30,533 nucleotides of DNA, taken from positions 1 through 30,533 of IMG/VR virus record IMGVR_UViG_3300035633_000504; one strand, written 5' to 3'. Of the stretch, positions 14,984 to 23,755 are shown piece after piece. Each line of letters starts with the position of its first letter. Positions within the stretch are counted from its first letter, which is position 1. Source of the DNA: a virus. The translations under genes and the position numbers were made by a program. The notes beneath the pieces are model-generated. The model saw only the letters and a list, made by a program, of their open reading frames with translations. It was not told where the DNA came from and did not search any database.

Positions 14984-16836
14984 TATACTATATCCTCATT
15001 TTCTTCTAGTAAATAATCAAACGCATGGATCTTTACAAGTGTTACTTCATTAATATATTTTCTAAATTGAAAAATATGTTTTAAACTGATAACTAAATAT
15101 TGTCCATTTAAATCATAATCATATTGGGTGTCACTTTGTTGTAAAATCCTATCTACACCTACAAATGATCCTACTTGCCGACTAATCATACCTCTTATAG
15201 TTAAAGACAAGTTATTATTAAGCATAATTGCTTGGAATAGCGATTTGTTGCGACCACCGACCGAACAATTGCATATAGGGTCTTCTGTTGTTCCACGGCA
15301 AATTTGATTCTTTATACTGCGTTGTTCTTTTTTAGTCATATTAAGTTTGAATATGGGAAAATTTCTACCCATCAATTGAGACACGTAATTATCCAAAAAA
15401 TATTTTTCAGTTGTCGCAACGTCATTTTGTGCATGATCGCAATTAAACTGTTTTCTTCTATGCCAATGTGAATACACAGGTTTAGACAATAATGCTTTTG
15501 CATTATCTAAGCCAGCCATTTGTGAGAATCTATAATTTGTAATTTTACCCCATTCTTCTGCTTTAGTATCAATACGCTGATCTGGTTCTTCTTTAAAAGG
15601 CGCTTTAAATGGAGTAGTCGTTTCTTCGTCTGCTAATTCTTCAAAAAACCAATGCTCCCATTGTAGTGGTCCTGGATTATTTGCATCTTTACCTGCTTGT
15701 TCAAAATATTTTTTAAAAGGTTGAAATGTTAATTTTTGATTGAACCTATCCCATTTTAATACACAGTTATCAGAAGTATCTTCACTTGAATGACATTGTA
15801 AAAGGTAATCAAGATTTTCCCATGCTGTCCAATTAGCTTTGTTAGTATAATTTATTTTACCCGTTCCCCAATCCCATTGTTCTTCATCAAATGGAACGTT
15901 TAATTCAGTCAATAAAGAAGCTATGGCTTCACCTGTGAACATAGATCGTTCATCATCAGTAGCATGAGCAATAGGTGATGGAGGTATCTCAGATTTAAAT
16001 CTTGTGCCTCTTGCAGTACTCCAATCCACATTAGTTTCATATAATGTTTGGAAATTCTTATCCCAAAAATAGATGCGTTTAAGTTTCTCATAAGTATTAG
16101 CAGATGGTAAATCTTCTACATCATAAATTATACCATGTAAATAATATGTCCATATCTCTTGGTCAAATTCACCAAATACTCTTCGGATTATACTTTTAAA
16201 TGCGTCGCTTGGTTCTATTTGAACTAATACTTCATCACGACAGTCAGATCTAAAATGATATGAACCTTGCAATTCGTGGGATCTTTCAAGTCCTTCCATT
16301 GCATTATTTAAAATCATCTGACCTTTATGAGGCCACATAAGCAAATCTTCTTCTAATACTAATTGTTTTATTGCTTCTGGTCTTAATTCATAAGGTATTT
16401 GTTCATGATTAAAAAGTACAACTCTGATTTTCCAATCTTGCCCTCCTATTACGTTTGATGGGGGTTCAATAGCTTGAATCATTTCTGACTCTACAGCATC
16501 AGGAAAATCTGCTTTAACAGAAATACTACCAGTGCTATCATCTAAACGATCAGCTGGATCTATACTAGCAGATGCACCAAATTCACTTATTGTTGCATTC
16601 CCGCTTTTGCTTGCACTATTTGCAGGATCTTGTGGAAATTTCCCTCCGAAAACTTGCTCAATACCAGGAATATTTCGTAAAGGATTTGTTAATAAATCAA
16701 AAGTACTTCTACCTGCTTGTGTTAGATTATTTAAAGCTTTTGTGACAATGGGTGCATTTGATAGAGGACTAATTTTAGTTATATAATTATTTTCCCCATC
16801 AACTGCTGGTGCTATAATACTAGGAGGTTTTGGCAT
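14983..16836 (-). CDS. 27: Baseplate hub protein, gp27-like
   Basis: This protein likely forms the trimeric hub ring that joins the tail tube to the gp5 spike. It has 617 residues, longer than T4 gp27 (391), with an extra N-terminal Ser/Ala/Pro-rich region of about 130 residues. The gp27/gpD-type signature is visible: DWKIRVVLFNHEQIPYELRP at 139-158, a tube-like first domain, then FTGEAIASLLTELNVPFDEE and NWTAWENLDYLLQCHSSED (the 'find a coordinate frame and evaluate' block), DRFNQKLTFQPFKKYF, and the closing strand YDLNGQYLVISLKHIFQFRK. A Cys-rich loop (CRGTTEDPICNC) lies in the second half. Its start is next to the gp53-like stop. Assignment rests on pattern and on gp5 synteny. Confidence 0.75.
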   Translation of the reverse strand: MPKPPSIIAPAVDGENNYITKISPLSNAPIVTKALNNLTQAGRSTFDLLTNPLRNIPGIEQVFGGKFPQDPANSASKSGNATISEFGASASIDPADRLDDSTGSISVKADFPDAVESEMIQAIEPPSNVIGGQDWKIRVVLFNHEQIPYELRPEAIKQLVLEEDLLMWPHKGQMILNNAMEGLERSHELQGSYHFRSDCRDEVLVQIEPSDAFKSIIRRVFGEFDQEIWTYYLHGIIYDVEDLPSANTYEKLKRIYFWDKNFQTLYETNVDWSTARGTRFKSEIPPSPIAHATDDERSMFTGEAIASLLTELNVPFDEEQWDWGTGKINYTNKANWTAWENLDYLLQCHSSEDTSDNCVLKWDRFNQKLTFQPFKKYFEQAGKDANNPGPLQWEHWFFEELADEETTTPFKAPFKEEPDQRIDTKAEEWGKITNYRFSQMAGLDNAKALLSKPVYSHWHRRKQFNCDHAQNDVATTEKYFLDNYVSQLMGRNFPIFKLNMTKKEQRSIKNQICRGTTEDPICNCSVGGRNKSLFQAIMLNNNLSLTIRGMISRQVGSFVGVDRILQQSDTQYDYDLNGQYLVISLKHIFQFRKYINEVTLVKIHAFDYLLEENEDIV

Positions 16837-17189
16837 TATTGACTCTGTATTTCATTTAAGATACTTCTTACTGTATTAGCAGTTAAGATTTTTAATTCTG
16901 TTCCACCTGTCGGATCATCTGTTGGATCATATACTTTATTGACAGCACAAATAACCCACCATAATTTAACGTTTTTATAAAATTTCCAAGCCAATCCAGG
17001 CCAGGTTTCACCGTGCATAACTCTATATACTGAATAAACACCTGTGTCTAAGTTATCAGGAAAATTCACCTTTCTTAATATATTATAAAAATACCATTCA
17101 TTATCTGAATCAAAATATACATTAAATATATTTTCATAATTTTGAGGCTTGATTTTATGTGATATTTCAGGGACTTCGTTATGTTTCAT
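16836..17189 (-). CDS. 53: Baseplate wedge protein, gp53-like (LysM-like core)
   Basis: The 117-residue protein contains the LysM-type segment that marks gp53: VYSVYRVMHGETWPGLAWKF at 51-70, then KLWWVICAVNKVYDPTDDPT at 75-94, followed by GTELKILTANTVRSILNEIQ. In T4, gp53 (196 aa) clamps wedges together around the hub. The version here is shorter and close to just the core. Start and stop overlap both neighbours by single bases, so it is embedded in a translationally coupled operon: gp48-like, gp53-like, gp27-like, unknown, gp5-like. Confidence 0.8.
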   Translation of the reverse strand: MKHNEVPEISHKIKPQNYENIFNVYFDSDNEWYFYNILRKVNFPDNLDTGVYSVYRVMHGETWPGLAWKFYKNVKLWWVICAVNKVYDPTDDPTGGTELKILTANTVRSILNEIQSQ

Positions 17190-18265
17190 TATTGAGGCCC
17201 TCCAGGTAAAGCATTACCTTCAGGTTTGCCAAATATTCGCTCACGAAGATTTGATAATCCTTCACCTAAATCTTCAATTCCTTCAGATACTTGATTTCGA
17301 GCATGTTCAGCCATTGGGCCTACTTCGCGCCAAAAACGTTCTGTTTGTTCTTGTAAATAATCTACATTCTCTTTAATATTAGAATTCTCATAAGATGTTA
17401 TGACACCAGAATGTAATACACCATCTTTAGATTTACCATGCCAACCCTCATTAAATAAAAATCTATCTTCATGAAATAATTCAAATATCTTAATTGTGAC
17501 ACGATATCCATCTGGTACATTAATAGGCCCACCTACTACATCACCATTCGATTGAATTTGTGGACCATATCGTGAAGTCCAATTCATGTTACCAATATTT
17601 TTTACATCCAAACCTGTAATTACAGCAACTGGTGCATAACGAATACCTGGTATTTGTACTTCATACAACGAAGGAGGTGTATGATTTAATGGATTATGGC
17701 GTAAATGCAAATTTTTTGTTATCAGTGTTCTTAAAAAATCTCGATTTTTATTAACATCAGTAACATCTACTGTATTTAATAAATTAAATGTAAATGTATA
17801 TTCTGTGGGTGACGGTCCTTCCCATGCCTTTGGCACTGATATACCAGCAGCAGGAAATACAACCTTAGCTAAATTTTCTGCAAAGTCTCTAATGGCTTCA
17901 TATTTTTTTAAAATACCACCAGAGCCTCTATTTTCCGCCCATGCTTGACTTATTGTATGATTGTACTCTTCATAATAAGGCAATACATAATTGTTACCTG
18001 TTGGTTTACCTATATACAATCCTTCATATAATGAAATGGGATTTTCTGGAGATGATGCTATTTCTAAGGCTGATCTGTCGCCTTCTTTAATTTGTCTGCT
18101 ATAACTTTCCCATTGGCGCATCCAATAATTAATAGTACCTAAAATAGCACTGAATGTCTGTTCATACTCATATAGATATATACGTGGAATATTATTTTCC
18201 ATATAATCTTCTGACATATCAGATGCTGTCCATCTAAAATCTTTTTTAAAATGATATTCAGGCAT
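17189..18265 (-). CDS. 48: Baseplate tail-tube cap, gp48-like
   Basis: This protein would form the platform between hub and tail tube. Its 358 residues match T4 gp48 (364). The diagnostic tube-like block is YTFTFNLLNTVDVTDVNKNR followed by a leucine-rich FLRTLITKNLHLRHNPLNHT, then YEVQIPGIRYAPVAVITGLD and VPDGYRVTIKIFELFHEDRF. The N-terminal third is helical and the last 50 residues (from about 305) form a charged helical tail. A good AAAGGAG site lies before the ATG. It could instead be the gp54 equivalent; a separate tube-like protein at 21852-23108 is the better gp54 candidate. Confidence 0.77.
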   Translation of the reverse strand: MPEYHFKKDFRWTASDMSEDYMENNIPRIYLYEYEQTFSAILGTINYWMRQWESYSRQIKEGDRSALEIASSPENPISLYEGLYIGKPTGNNYVLPYYEEYNHTISQAWAENRGSGGILKKYEAIRDFAENLAKVVFPAAGISVPKAWEGPSPTEYTFTFNLLNTVDVTDVNKNRDFLRTLITKNLHLRHNPLNHTPPSLYEVQIPGIRYAPVAVITGLDVKNIGNMNWTSRYGPQIQSNGDVVGGPINVPDGYRVTIKIFELFHEDRFLFNEGWHGKSKDGVLHSGVITSYENSNIKENVDYLQEQTERFWREVGPMAEHARNQVSEGIEDLGEGLSNLRERIFGKPEGNALPGGPQ

Positions 18266-18275
18266 TTAATCTCCT

Positions 18276-20642
18276 TTAAGTAATTGGTGGTCTGCCCATT
18301 GAAAAAGCCCATGCTCTGTTTCTTAATATGTATGCAGGATCTCTAACGTCAGTATCAGCATATCCTGGCGCTGGTTCAGCGATAGCATCATTATTAGATG
18401 GAGTGGTTGCTGCAGCTACTGCCCCTGCAGTTTCTTTTGTAACATTTATTAATTCATCAATTTTTTTAAGTAATGAAACATTGTTACTTGATTGATCTCT
18501 TGTGCGAAATTCATTTAAAGAATTTATAACATGTTCAAATTCAGAATTATCTTTTAATAATAAGACATTATCTTTTTTATTAAAAGGCATTTTAACCCCA
18601 GAACGCCATATAGCATCATCTGCTTTTTCTGTTGTATGCATTTTTCTGGTTTTAGCTTCCCATGCAGCTTTTTCTTTTCGTTTTTTAATAGCAAATGCTG
18701 CACCTTTTTTTCTTTTTACAGGCACGCCTCCCTCTGTCATTTCAATTTCTTCGTCATCAATTGATGATATTAAACTTAATGCACCTTTACGTTCATTCTC
18801 TAATTCTTCAATCATGCTCATATAATCTTCTTTTATATTAGCTAAACGTTCATATTCCACTCCGGATGCATGTTGCATTAACTTTAAATATCTTTCGACT
18901 AAATCTCTTTTATGTTGAATTTCTTCTGCCAAAACTTGCTCGCGTTTATATGCCGCTTTTTCTCTCTCTTCTTCAGGCATTCCGGCAATTCGTTCTTCTT
19001 CTGCCTGCGATCCTTTTATTAGGCGTTTAACACGTTTTCGTTCTTCACCTTCAAAGAATTGTCGTTTCGTAGAATCCCACCACAATGTAATGTCAGTTAT
19101 GAATTGGTACATTCCTTCAAATATAGATTCGAATGTATCTGTAAATGCTTCTGCTAAATCTTTCCATGTTGTACCAAGAGGCTCTAATAATTCATCCGCA
19201 TATTGTTGTATTTCTTCATCTGTTTGAGCAGTAACAATTTTAAATATTTGGTCTATTAACCATACAAAATTATTGAACCATTCTTGATCGGATAACCAAT
19301 TTGCAAATGTTTCTTGATATGATTGTATTGTTTGTGCTACTTTTGAGCCTCCGAAATATCCTGCTATTGCCCCTAATGCAATACCAAGTAAGCCACCTAT
19401 AATAACTCCAGGAATACCACCCACACTACCCATTATAGCACCAATACCACCCCATTTTATTGATTGCATTATAGCATTTTTTAACCCACCTTCACCACCA
19501 CCTAATGCTTTGCCTACAGCTGCATTTAAATTAGTTGTACCCCATTCTTCTCCCTTAAACCAACCAGTAAATGCATCGATAGCAGTCCATCCTAATAATG
19601 CTAATAATGCAACTTGAGGCGTTTTAGATATTAGTGCAGAAATACTTGCAGGCAATGCGCCCAATCCCATCGCTCCTGCTACACCTAAAATAGCAGAGCC
19701 AAGCCATCCTAATATTGTACTAACTGCTTCTATAGGATCATCCCCAAATATTTTTTGTATCCAAGATTCCTCTGCTGCCCCAGGCAAATCAATAGAAGTA
19801 GTTGGTATGTTTTTCATTATTGCTATTAAATCTTTTTCAACATCTTTGCCTATACTTTTAATAGAAACATCAACTATTTTATCTTCTACTAATGTTTGAA
19901 ATCCACCTCTTTTTCTTTGTGTGCCTTTTAATTTAGAACCAGATGTATCTTCTATTTCAATATTATCTGCTTTTGATCTAAGCCTGTTTATCAAATCTTC
20001 TTGCGCTGATATCCATTCTGTTTTTAATTCTTCCTGTGTTTCATCGTCTATTGCAAATAAATCATATATCGTTATTTTATCTTTAATGTCCAATGTAATA
20101 TCATCTAATTTTTCAATTATATTATTAGTGATATCAGTCATGCGCATTTTGTTTTCATTTGCTAAATCTTCTTCATACCCCATTATGGCATCAAGATTTA
20201 TCGGGGATTCTTCAAATGCAGCTATTCTATTACGATTGGCCTCTATTAATGCATCTGATGTTTCAATAAATATATCTTCTATATTTTTTGTAATATTAAT
20301 ATTATCAACAGTTACATTATCAATGCTCTCTTTGAATTTGCTTACAACACTTTCGGAAAACCCGTCTAGTTCTTCATCAAAATCTGCTAATACTCGTTCT
20401 TGAATACTATCATTTATTTTAGCTGTATCAATTGTAATGGGATCTATTTGAGATGGACGAGGGCGCATCATATTCATCATAGGTTGAATAACTTGTTTAT
20501 AAAAGTCATTTGCAAACCTATCATTATCATGAATACCTTCTTGAATCATATCTAAAAGGTCATCTTTAGTAATTTTCTCGCGTGGTCCCTGCTCGGGGCT
20601 AGGTCCAAACACATTCTCAAATAAATTTTCAAGATCAGCCAT
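18276..20642 (-). CDS. 29: Tape measure protein (T4 gp29-like)
   Basis: The protein sets tail length and is expelled on infection. It has 788 residues (T4 gp29: 590). Residues 1-290 are predicted long helices with many Asp/Ile/Asn. Two strongly hydrophobic, Gly/Ala-rich segments lie at about 307-360 (ILGWLGSAILGVAGAMGLGA and VALLALLGWTAIDAF) and 397-432 (IGAIMGSVGGIPGVIIGGLL and on). These are typical of membrane-inserting tape-measure regions. From 520 on the sequence is highly charged coiled coil (RVKRLIKGSQAEEERIAGMP, KRKKGAAFAIKKRKEKAAWE). It follows the tail chaperone with its frameshift extension, the classic arrangement for tape measures. An AAGGA site lies at 20651-20655, nine bases before the ATG. 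Confidence 0.85.
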   Translation of the reverse strand: MADLENLFENVFGPSPEQGPREKITKDDLLDMIQEGIHDNDRFANDFYKQVIQPMMNMMRPRPSQIDPITIDTAKINDSIQERVLADFDEELDGFSESVVSKFKESIDNVTVDNINITKNIEDIFIETSDALIEANRNRIAAFEESPINLDAIMGYEEDLANENKMRMTDITNNIIEKLDDITLDIKDKITIYDLFAIDDETQEELKTEWISAQEDLINRLRSKADNIEIEDTSGSKLKGTQRKRGGFQTLVEDKIVDVSIKSIGKDVEKDLIAIMKNIPTTSIDLPGAAEESWIQKIFGDDPIEAVSTILGWLGSAILGVAGAMGLGALPASISALISKTPQVALLALLGWTAIDAFTGWFKGEEWGTTNLNAAVGKALGGGEGGLKNAIMQSIKWGGIGAIMGSVGGIPGVIIGGLLGIALGAIAGYFGGSKVAQTIQSYQETFANWLSDQEWFNNFVWLIDQIFKIVTAQTDEEIQQYADELLEPLGTTWKDLAEAFTDTFESIFEGMYQFITDITLWWDSTKRQFFEGEERKRVKRLIKGSQAEEERIAGMPEEEREKAAYKREQVLAEEIQHKRDLVERYLKLMQHASGVEYERLANIKEDYMSMIEELENERKGALSLISSIDDEEIEMTEGGVPVKRKKGAAFAIKKRKEKAAWEAKTRKMHTTEKADDAIWRSGVKMPFNKKDNVLLLKDNSEFEHVINSLNEFRTRDQSSNNVSLLKKIDELINVTKETAGAVAAATTPSNNDAIAEPAPGYADTDVRDPAYILRNRAWAFSMGRPPIT

Positions 20643-20653
20643 TATTAATCATC

Positions 20654-20669
20654 CTTTTAAATATTTAGG
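20654..20669 (-). promoter_or_regulatory. CCTAAATATTTAAAAG element before the tape measure gene
   Basis: An identical copy, on the - strand, of the element at 29806-29821. It ends at the ribosome site of the tape measure and overlaps the last codons and stop of the frameshifted chaperone. The leader would be too short for an ordinary promoter-to-gene distance, so its function is uncertain. Confidence 0.3.
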
Positions 20670-21768
20670 TCTGAAGGTATATTTAATCCATCAGGTATAG
20701 GTCCATCATCTGGCATAGATAATGGGTCATGTATTTGTGTACCATTCCTTGCTTGTTGTTGGCGTTTTCTTGTTTCTTCTTGTTCTTTCTCGAAATACCC
20801 CCAATATATACGTCTTTCGATTGGAGTTAAATTCTCTACATATCTTGCTTCAAACCCAATGCCTTTTACTAAGCAATAAATCTCTTGATATATCGTATGA
20901 AGATTTTCACTTAGTATAAGCTTTAAGAAATTGTAAAAAAACCGCCATCTACCCCTAACTTCTTCTCATAAGTTTCACCATCAATATCAATGTTTACAAT
21001 TGTAATTTTATTAATTTCTTCTTTGACTTTACTAATATATCCTATAATGCTTTTTAATAATTTCGTTTTGAAACGTTCAATCAATTTAATTCTATCTTTG
21101 AAACTAAATTCTTTCCATTTAGTTATAGGTACAAATTGATCTTCTTGTTTAATAGATACTTTTGATATATACTTAACTATTTCATTAATATATATATCAC
21201 CAATTAGCTCGCGCATATCATGGCTTGTTTTAACGTCTTGTTTGATTACATCTACATGTTCACGCATTTCTTTCTCTAAGCGATACTCATCACCAACAGT
21301 GAGCATGTCACATTCAATTTTAAAATATTCATCTTCAAATTCTTCTGGATTTATATCTGACAATGTTGATTTAACTTCATTGTAAAGTTTCATCAAATCA
21401 ATTTTTACTTTCATTGGAGATTTATCTTTTAATTGCAGATCGGTATCGAGTTCACCGCCAATGTTTACAATTCTTAAACCTAAAATAAGAGTTAATTTAT
21501 CAATTAATGTCAATTCATCAATGTCGATTGATTCTGCACAATTTTCTTTTAATATATCACGCATAGTAAATATAAATTCTGTTTTGAATACAGGAGAATC
21601 AATAATGGATTTAGCTAATCGTTTTTGTTGTGATGTGTTAATATCGCGAAATCTAACTTCTCTTTTTAATGATGGAACCCAATAACCTGATGCGTATGCA
21701 TCTTCATTTTTTGTAATTTCTTTTAATATTGAATCGATTGAATCAAAATCATCCTTAACTTCGTTCAT
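20657..21768 (-). CDS. Frameshifted (-1) long form of the tail assembly chaperone
   Basis: Reading the chaperone to its tandem TTT TTT codons (complement of 20940-20935) and slipping back one base gives TAC as the next codon and opens 92 further codons, to a TAA at 20657-20659, for a product of about 370 residues. The extension begins YNFLKLILSENLHTIYQEIY, continues through ARYVENLTPIERRIYWGYFE and a Gln/Arg/Glu-rich helix, and ends PSDLNI. It has no start codon of its own before a late Met, yet it has protein-like composition and fills the whole gap before the tape measure. This is the G/GT arrangement known from many tailed phages. The sequence supports it directly; actual frameshifting is inferred. 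Confidence 0.8.
20923..21768 (-). CDS. Tail assembly chaperone / baseplate hub assembly protein (gp26/gp51-like), frame-0 product
   Basis: The 281-residue protein starts behind a GGAGA site at 21776-21780. SGYWVPSLKREVRFRDINTS (27-46) matches the start of the T4 gp26/gp51 baseplate family ('VPS..KEV.FR...'). The rest is helical and charged (RLEKEMREHVDVIKQDVKTS, KFSFKDRIKL-type segments). By position, directly upstream of the tape measure, it is expected to act as a tail assembly chaperone, like lambda G. Its last codons are GGT TTT TTT ACA ATT TCT TAA, containing the slippery run described in the next entry. In the unshifted frame it ends only three residues after the slip site. Confidence 0.8.
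   Translation of the reverse strand: MNEVKDDFDSIDSILKEITKNEDAYASGYWVPSLKREVRFRDINTSQQKRLAKSIIDSPVFKTEFIFTMRDILKENCAESIDIDELTLIDKLTLILGLRIVNIGGELDTDLQLKDKSPMKVKIDLMKLYNEVKSTLSDINPEEFEDEYFKIECDMLTVGDEYRLEKEMREHVDVIKQDVKTSHDMRELIGDIYINEIVKYISKVSIKQEDQFVPITKWKEFSFKDRIKLIERFKTKLLKSIIGYISKVKEEINKITIVNIDIDGETYEKKLGVDGGFFTIS
20935..20941 (-). promoter_or_regulatory. Slippery heptamer T TTT TTT for programmed -1 frameshifting
   Basis: Seven T residues (A on the + strand) follow GGCGG. In the chaperone frame they read as the last base of GGT plus TTT TTT, the canonical X XXY YYZ slippery form. Both Phe tRNAs can re-pair perfectly after moving back one base. The unshifted frame stops four codons later, and the -1 frame stays open for 92 codons. 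Confidence 0.8.
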
Positions 21769-21811
21769 ATTTGTATCTCCTGTATAAGTAATTAATAATA
21801 AGGTCTAAATT

Positions 21812-21821
21812 TAATTATTTA
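21812..21821 (-). promoter_or_regulatory. Candidate late promoter upstream of the tail chaperone gene
   Basis: TAAATAATTA on the - strand, about 44 bases upstream of the chaperone ATG, inside the 83-nt divergent gap at 21769-21851. On the other strand of the same gap, TTTAAATA (21825-21832) precedes the + strand tube-initiator-like gene and could be its own late promoter. Confidence 0.45.
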
Positions 21822-21851
21822 AATTTTAAATAAAATCAATAAGGAATAAAC

Positions 21852-23108
21852 ATGGCTGATATAGGTTCATTTTTAGTATCATTATTCCAACCTAACGGGC
21901 TGCATGCTAGTTTTTGGGAAAAGATGACAGCATCTTCCAATACATTAGCCATGTCTCAATTGTGGATGTGTAATATATCTAGAGATACTGTTGAAAATGT
22001 TAATGGTGAAATAGATTTAATTCTTCCTGAAGCTGAACGTGGATGGAGTATAAAAGCAGATAAGCAAATTGCTACAAAAGCAAGTTGGTGGATGGGCGGA
22101 CAATATTGTTTTCTTGTAAAAGGTATGAATATACCACAAGATGGATTAGATGTTAGTAGAGCAGGTGTTGAAAAATCAGGAACGATCAAGGGGCTTATAG
22201 GCTCACAACGTAGAGAGTTAGAAACCGCTAAAATACATTTTTATGAAACTAATCAATCATTTGTTGATTTATTTTTAAGACCTTGGGCTATTTTAGTCGG
22301 ACATAAAAGTTTAAAATATTTTCCTTTGCGTTGGGATATAGAATTAGTATGTTTACAAAAAGCACCAGGCGCGCCTATAGTTCGTAAAAAGTTTATATTA
22401 GAAAATGCTTGTCCCATATCAGTCGATGGTGAAGAATATAATTATACAGCAGATGCTTTAATGAATAGACAAGTAGAATTTGCATACTCAAAGTATAGAG
22501 TTGAAGCTACTGTAGGTACTGATCAATTATATATTCCCCATATATTAATGGTATTGCAAATACTAGGCGAATCGAAATATGGAAGAACGTTTAATATTTT
22601 AAATAATTTATTAGTTGATGTATTAAATTCAGCTCAATTAACTCCAGCGATAGCTAGACTTACAAACAATCCGTTAATTGCAGCATTAACACAGCAAGGT
22701 GGAGATATTAGGGGTGCATTAGAACAACTTGCAGTTGAAGGTGTCTCAGGCGCAGCTGCTACATTAGGTGATCTTTTACCTGGAGTATTAGGTGCAAGTG
22801 AAGTGGGTACACAACAAAGGGGACCTTTACCAGATTTTGGTGCTTTGTTTCAGAATTTTAATCTTCTTAGATCCTTGGGGTTTGGTAATAATACAACAAC
22901 AGCCAATCAAGTGGCTGAACAAGCGGCGAATGATGCTGCATCTACTGTAGGTCAAAGTATAAACCCAGGTGTAGATCTGAGTAATTTAAGTGATGAGCAA
23001 CTTCAAGGATTAAGAGAAGGCATACAAAGAGCACGTGAAGCAGTAGAAAGAGGCGAATCTTCTACATGGGGTCTTACTGATGGTTTAAATGAAATAATTA
23101 GGCCATAA
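21852..23108 (+). CDS. Tail-tube-like baseplate protein (gp54-like tube initiator candidate)
   Basis: The 418-residue protein is transcribed alone on the + strand between two - strand tail blocks. Residues 100-215 carry the gp19/gp54 tube-fold pattern: IHFYETNQSFVDLFLRPWAI, LRWDIELVCLQKAPGAPIVR, KKFILENACPISVDGEEYNY, ADALMNRQVEFAYSKYRVEA. The C-terminal half (from 250) is Ala/Leu/Gln/Gly-rich and probably helical or disordered. In T4, gp54 (320 aa) nucleates tube polymerisation on gp48, and a gp48-like gene is nearby. An AAGGA site at 21841-21845 sits six bases before the ATG. The C-terminal extension has no T4 parallel that I recognise. Other tube-fold roles remain possible. Confidence 0.7.
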   Translation: MADIGSFLVSLFQPNGLHASFWEKMTASSNTLAMSQLWMCNISRDTVENVNGEIDLILPEAERGWSIKADKQIATKASWWMGGQYCFLVKGMNIPQDGLDVSRAGVEKSGTIKGLIGSQRRELETAKIHFYETNQSFVDLFLRPWAILVGHKSLKYFPLRWDIELVCLQKAPGAPIVRKKFILENACPISVDGEEYNYTADALMNRQVEFAYSKYRVEATVGTDQLYIPHILMVLQILGESKYGRTFNILNNLLVDVLNSAQLTPAIARLTNNPLIAALTQQGGDIRGALEQLAVEGVSGAAATLGDLLPGVLGASEVGTQQRGPLPDFGALFQNFNLLRSLGFGNNTTTANQVAEQAANDAASTVGQSINPGVDLSNLSDEQLQGLREGIQRAREAVERGESSTWGLTDGLNEIIRP

Positions 23109-23112
23109 AATA

Positions 23113-23144
23113 AAAACCCCTTCAGTTAAATATGAAGGGGTTTT
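23113..23144. terminator. Bidirectional rho-independent terminator
   Basis: AAAACCCCTTCA (23113-23124) and TGAAGGGGTTTT (23133-23144) form a perfect 12-bp stem with an 8-base loop. A and T flanks on both sides let it work in both directions. It lies between the convergent ends of the tube-initiator-like gene (+) and the tail tube gene (-). Confidence 0.93.
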
Positions 23145-23165
23145 ATACATAATATGTAATGCAAA

Positions 23166-23720
23166 TTATGGTAGAATTGAACCATCCCAATCGTCACGTT
23201 GCCACCATTGATAAGCTAAAGTAGCTTGCATAGTTCTTTCAGTACCGTTACCTGTTTGATCATATTCAATATCACCCAATGCAACAGGCCAAATACCAAC
23301 CAATTTAATTGATCTTGCAGGTGTTCCATCTCTTCTGTGAACAATCAACCTTGCAATTGAATCAATACCTTTAGGTGCATAATTACCCGTTGAAGGTGTT
23401 CCTCTATCTGGAAATGCACTAAAGATTTGTGACTGCCAATTAACTAAACGTTCTCGCAAGTCTAATTCTACATCACAACGGAATGTAACAGCCCAAGCAT
23501 CAGAGCCTGGAAAGTGCGCAGACCCTGGTACATTAAATTGCAATCCCATAAATGGAACTGGAATATTATGCACTGAATATCCTGGTAAAACTGCTGTTGT
23601 AATATATACATTATCGTTATGATCAAAAATACCAGCCAAGTCAACTACACGTAATTGAAAATCACGTGAAAAGTCACGATTTACAGCTTGACTGTAAAAA
23701 TTATGTATTCCCATACCCAT
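23166..23720 (-). CDS. 19: Tail tube protein (gp19-like)
   Basis: This is the major subunit of the inner tail tube. It has 184 residues (T4 gp19: 163). The pattern follows gp19: FQLRVVDLAG at 21-30, ITTAVLPGYSVHNIPVPFMG (38-59 region, T4 CKATALPAGIVEKIPVGFMN), AWAVTFRCDVELDLRERLVN followed by WQSQIF (T4 VTVMNDEAHDARQKFVDWQS), and IKLVGIWPVALGDIEYDQTG (T4 IEIKGLWPTNVGELQLDWDS), ending in LAYQWW. The AAGGAG site at 23729-23734 is strong, eight bases before the ATG, fitting a highly expressed structural protein. Sheath and a second tube-like gene lie upstream in the same direction. Confidence 0.93.
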   Translation of the reverse strand: MGMGIHNFYSQAVNRDFSRDFQLRVVDLAGIFDHNDNVYITTAVLPGYSVHNIPVPFMGLQFNVPGSAHFPGSDAWAVTFRCDVELDLRERLVNWQSQIFSAFPDRGTPSTGNYAPKGIDSIARLIVHRRDGTPARSIKLVGIWPVALGDIEYDQTGNGTERTMQATLAYQWWQRDDWDGSILP

Positions 23721-23735
23721 AATGATTTCTCCTTG

Positions 23736-23747
23736 TAATTATTTACC
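23736..23747 (-). promoter_or_regulatory. Candidate late promoter upstream of the tail tube gene
   Basis: On the - strand the sequence reads GGTAAATAATTA directly before AAGGAG and the tube ATG. It shares the TAAATAATTA core. The leader would be very short, so the element might have another role or the transcription start may differ from the T4 rule. Confidence 0.4.
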
Positions 23748-23755
23748 TTCAGGGC

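Noticed and set aside
20722-20919. 65-codon + strand open frame in the gap before the tape measure
   Set aside because: It is hydrophobic shadow sequence without a ribosome site. The opposite strand explains the gap as the -1 frameshift extension.
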